From Chitinophagaceae bacterium (GTDB lineage Bacteria > Bacteroidota > Bacteroidia > Chitinophagales > Chitinophagaceae), in contig JADYYU010000210.1 in NCBI GenBank assembly GCA_020853515.1, positions 1 through 6,421 of the forward strand: a stretch of 6,421 bases of DNA, read 5' to 3'. Shown here in pieces: positions 6,241 to 6,421 of this stretch. The notes beneath the pieces are model-generated. The model saw only the letters and a list, made by a program, of their open reading frames with translations. It searched no databases and was not told where the DNA came from. The stretch's first letter is position 1. Each line of letters opens with the position of its first letter. A program made the translations under genes and the position numbers.

Positions 6241-6421
6241 AATAGAATCAATGTTAAGGAAAAAATAATTTATTCTATTTTCCGGCAGATAAATATTTTT
6301 GATGATACCTTCTTTATCGTTCATGTGCCTTCAGGCGGACTGTTCAAATTGCTGCTTAAGTGTAAAGACTCTTTACGAAAATTGAAGGCATTTTTTCGCA
6401 GGTGACTCCCATATTCCAGCC
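6241..6421. other. Right-end stretch without a convincing gene; AT-rich inverted repeats and a short frame open to the edge
   Basis: AAATAGAAT (6240-6248) and ATTCTATTT (6272-6280) are perfect 9-bp complements 23 bases apart, directly abutting the operator. GTAAAGA and TCTTTAC (6362-6368 / 6370-6376) form a perfect palindrome around one base. On the minus strand a frame is open from the window edge to TGA at 6323-6321 (32 residues, ending NLNSPPEGT) and could be the tail of an upstream gene. A plus-strand frame overlaps it (through TGA at 6403-6405) but has no ATG and runs through the operator. Neither shows recognisable protein features, so no CDS is called. Confidence 0.4.

Noticed and set aside
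6321..6421. Minus-strand frame of 32 codons open to the right edge, ending at TGA 6323-6321
   Set aside because: It could be the tail of a neighbouring gene, but it is too short to recognise and an overlapping plus-strand frame is equally open; left uncalled.

Overview
The window looks like a chromosomal segment of a member of the Bacteroidota, probably a free-living, Chitinophagia- or Saprospiria-like organism (the class is a guess). Three things point there. The first protein ends in a classical type IX secretion (Por) C-terminal sorting domain with a VxVYPNPT motif. The grpE upstream region carries a textbook Bacteroidota promoter (TTG, 19 bp, TAnnTTTG). Start codons are preceded by A-rich leaders rather than Shine-Dalgarno sequences.

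Layout from left to right: (1) bases 1-994, plus strand, hold the 3' part of a secreted vanadium-dependent haloperoxidase/PAP2-like protein, followed by a Bacteroidota-type beta-sandwich linker domain and the sorting domain. (2) A short gap with inverted repeats separates it from the convergent minus-strand grpE-dnaJ operon (2907 down to 1146), which encodes both cochaperones of DnaK. (3) 3624-3118, minus strand, encodes a small putative lipoprotein with a heptad-repeat coiled coil and a lipocalin-like C-terminal part. (4) 5036-3711, minus strand, encodes a B12-binding-domain radical SAM protein of unknown substrate. (5) 6169-5244, minus strand, is a two-gene operon with a TAATG stop/start overlap: a six-helix integral membrane protein followed by a small winged-helix regulator. 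A cluster of four related half-sites forming two abutting inverted repeats (6209-6240) lies just upstream and is the likely operator. (6) The last ~180 bases hold no convincing gene, only AT-rich inverted repeats and a short frame open to the window edge.

All complete genes are on the minus strand, but the gaps of 86-210 bp suggest at least four transcription units rather than one operon. grpE and dnaJ act together in protein folding. The membrane protein and winged-helix regulator probably form a self-regulated unit. The other genes have no evident functional link to each other. I found no mobile element, CRISPR array, tRNA, rRNA or defence system. The least explained elements are the nested operator, the orphan radical SAM enzyme and the sorting-tagged haloperoxidase.
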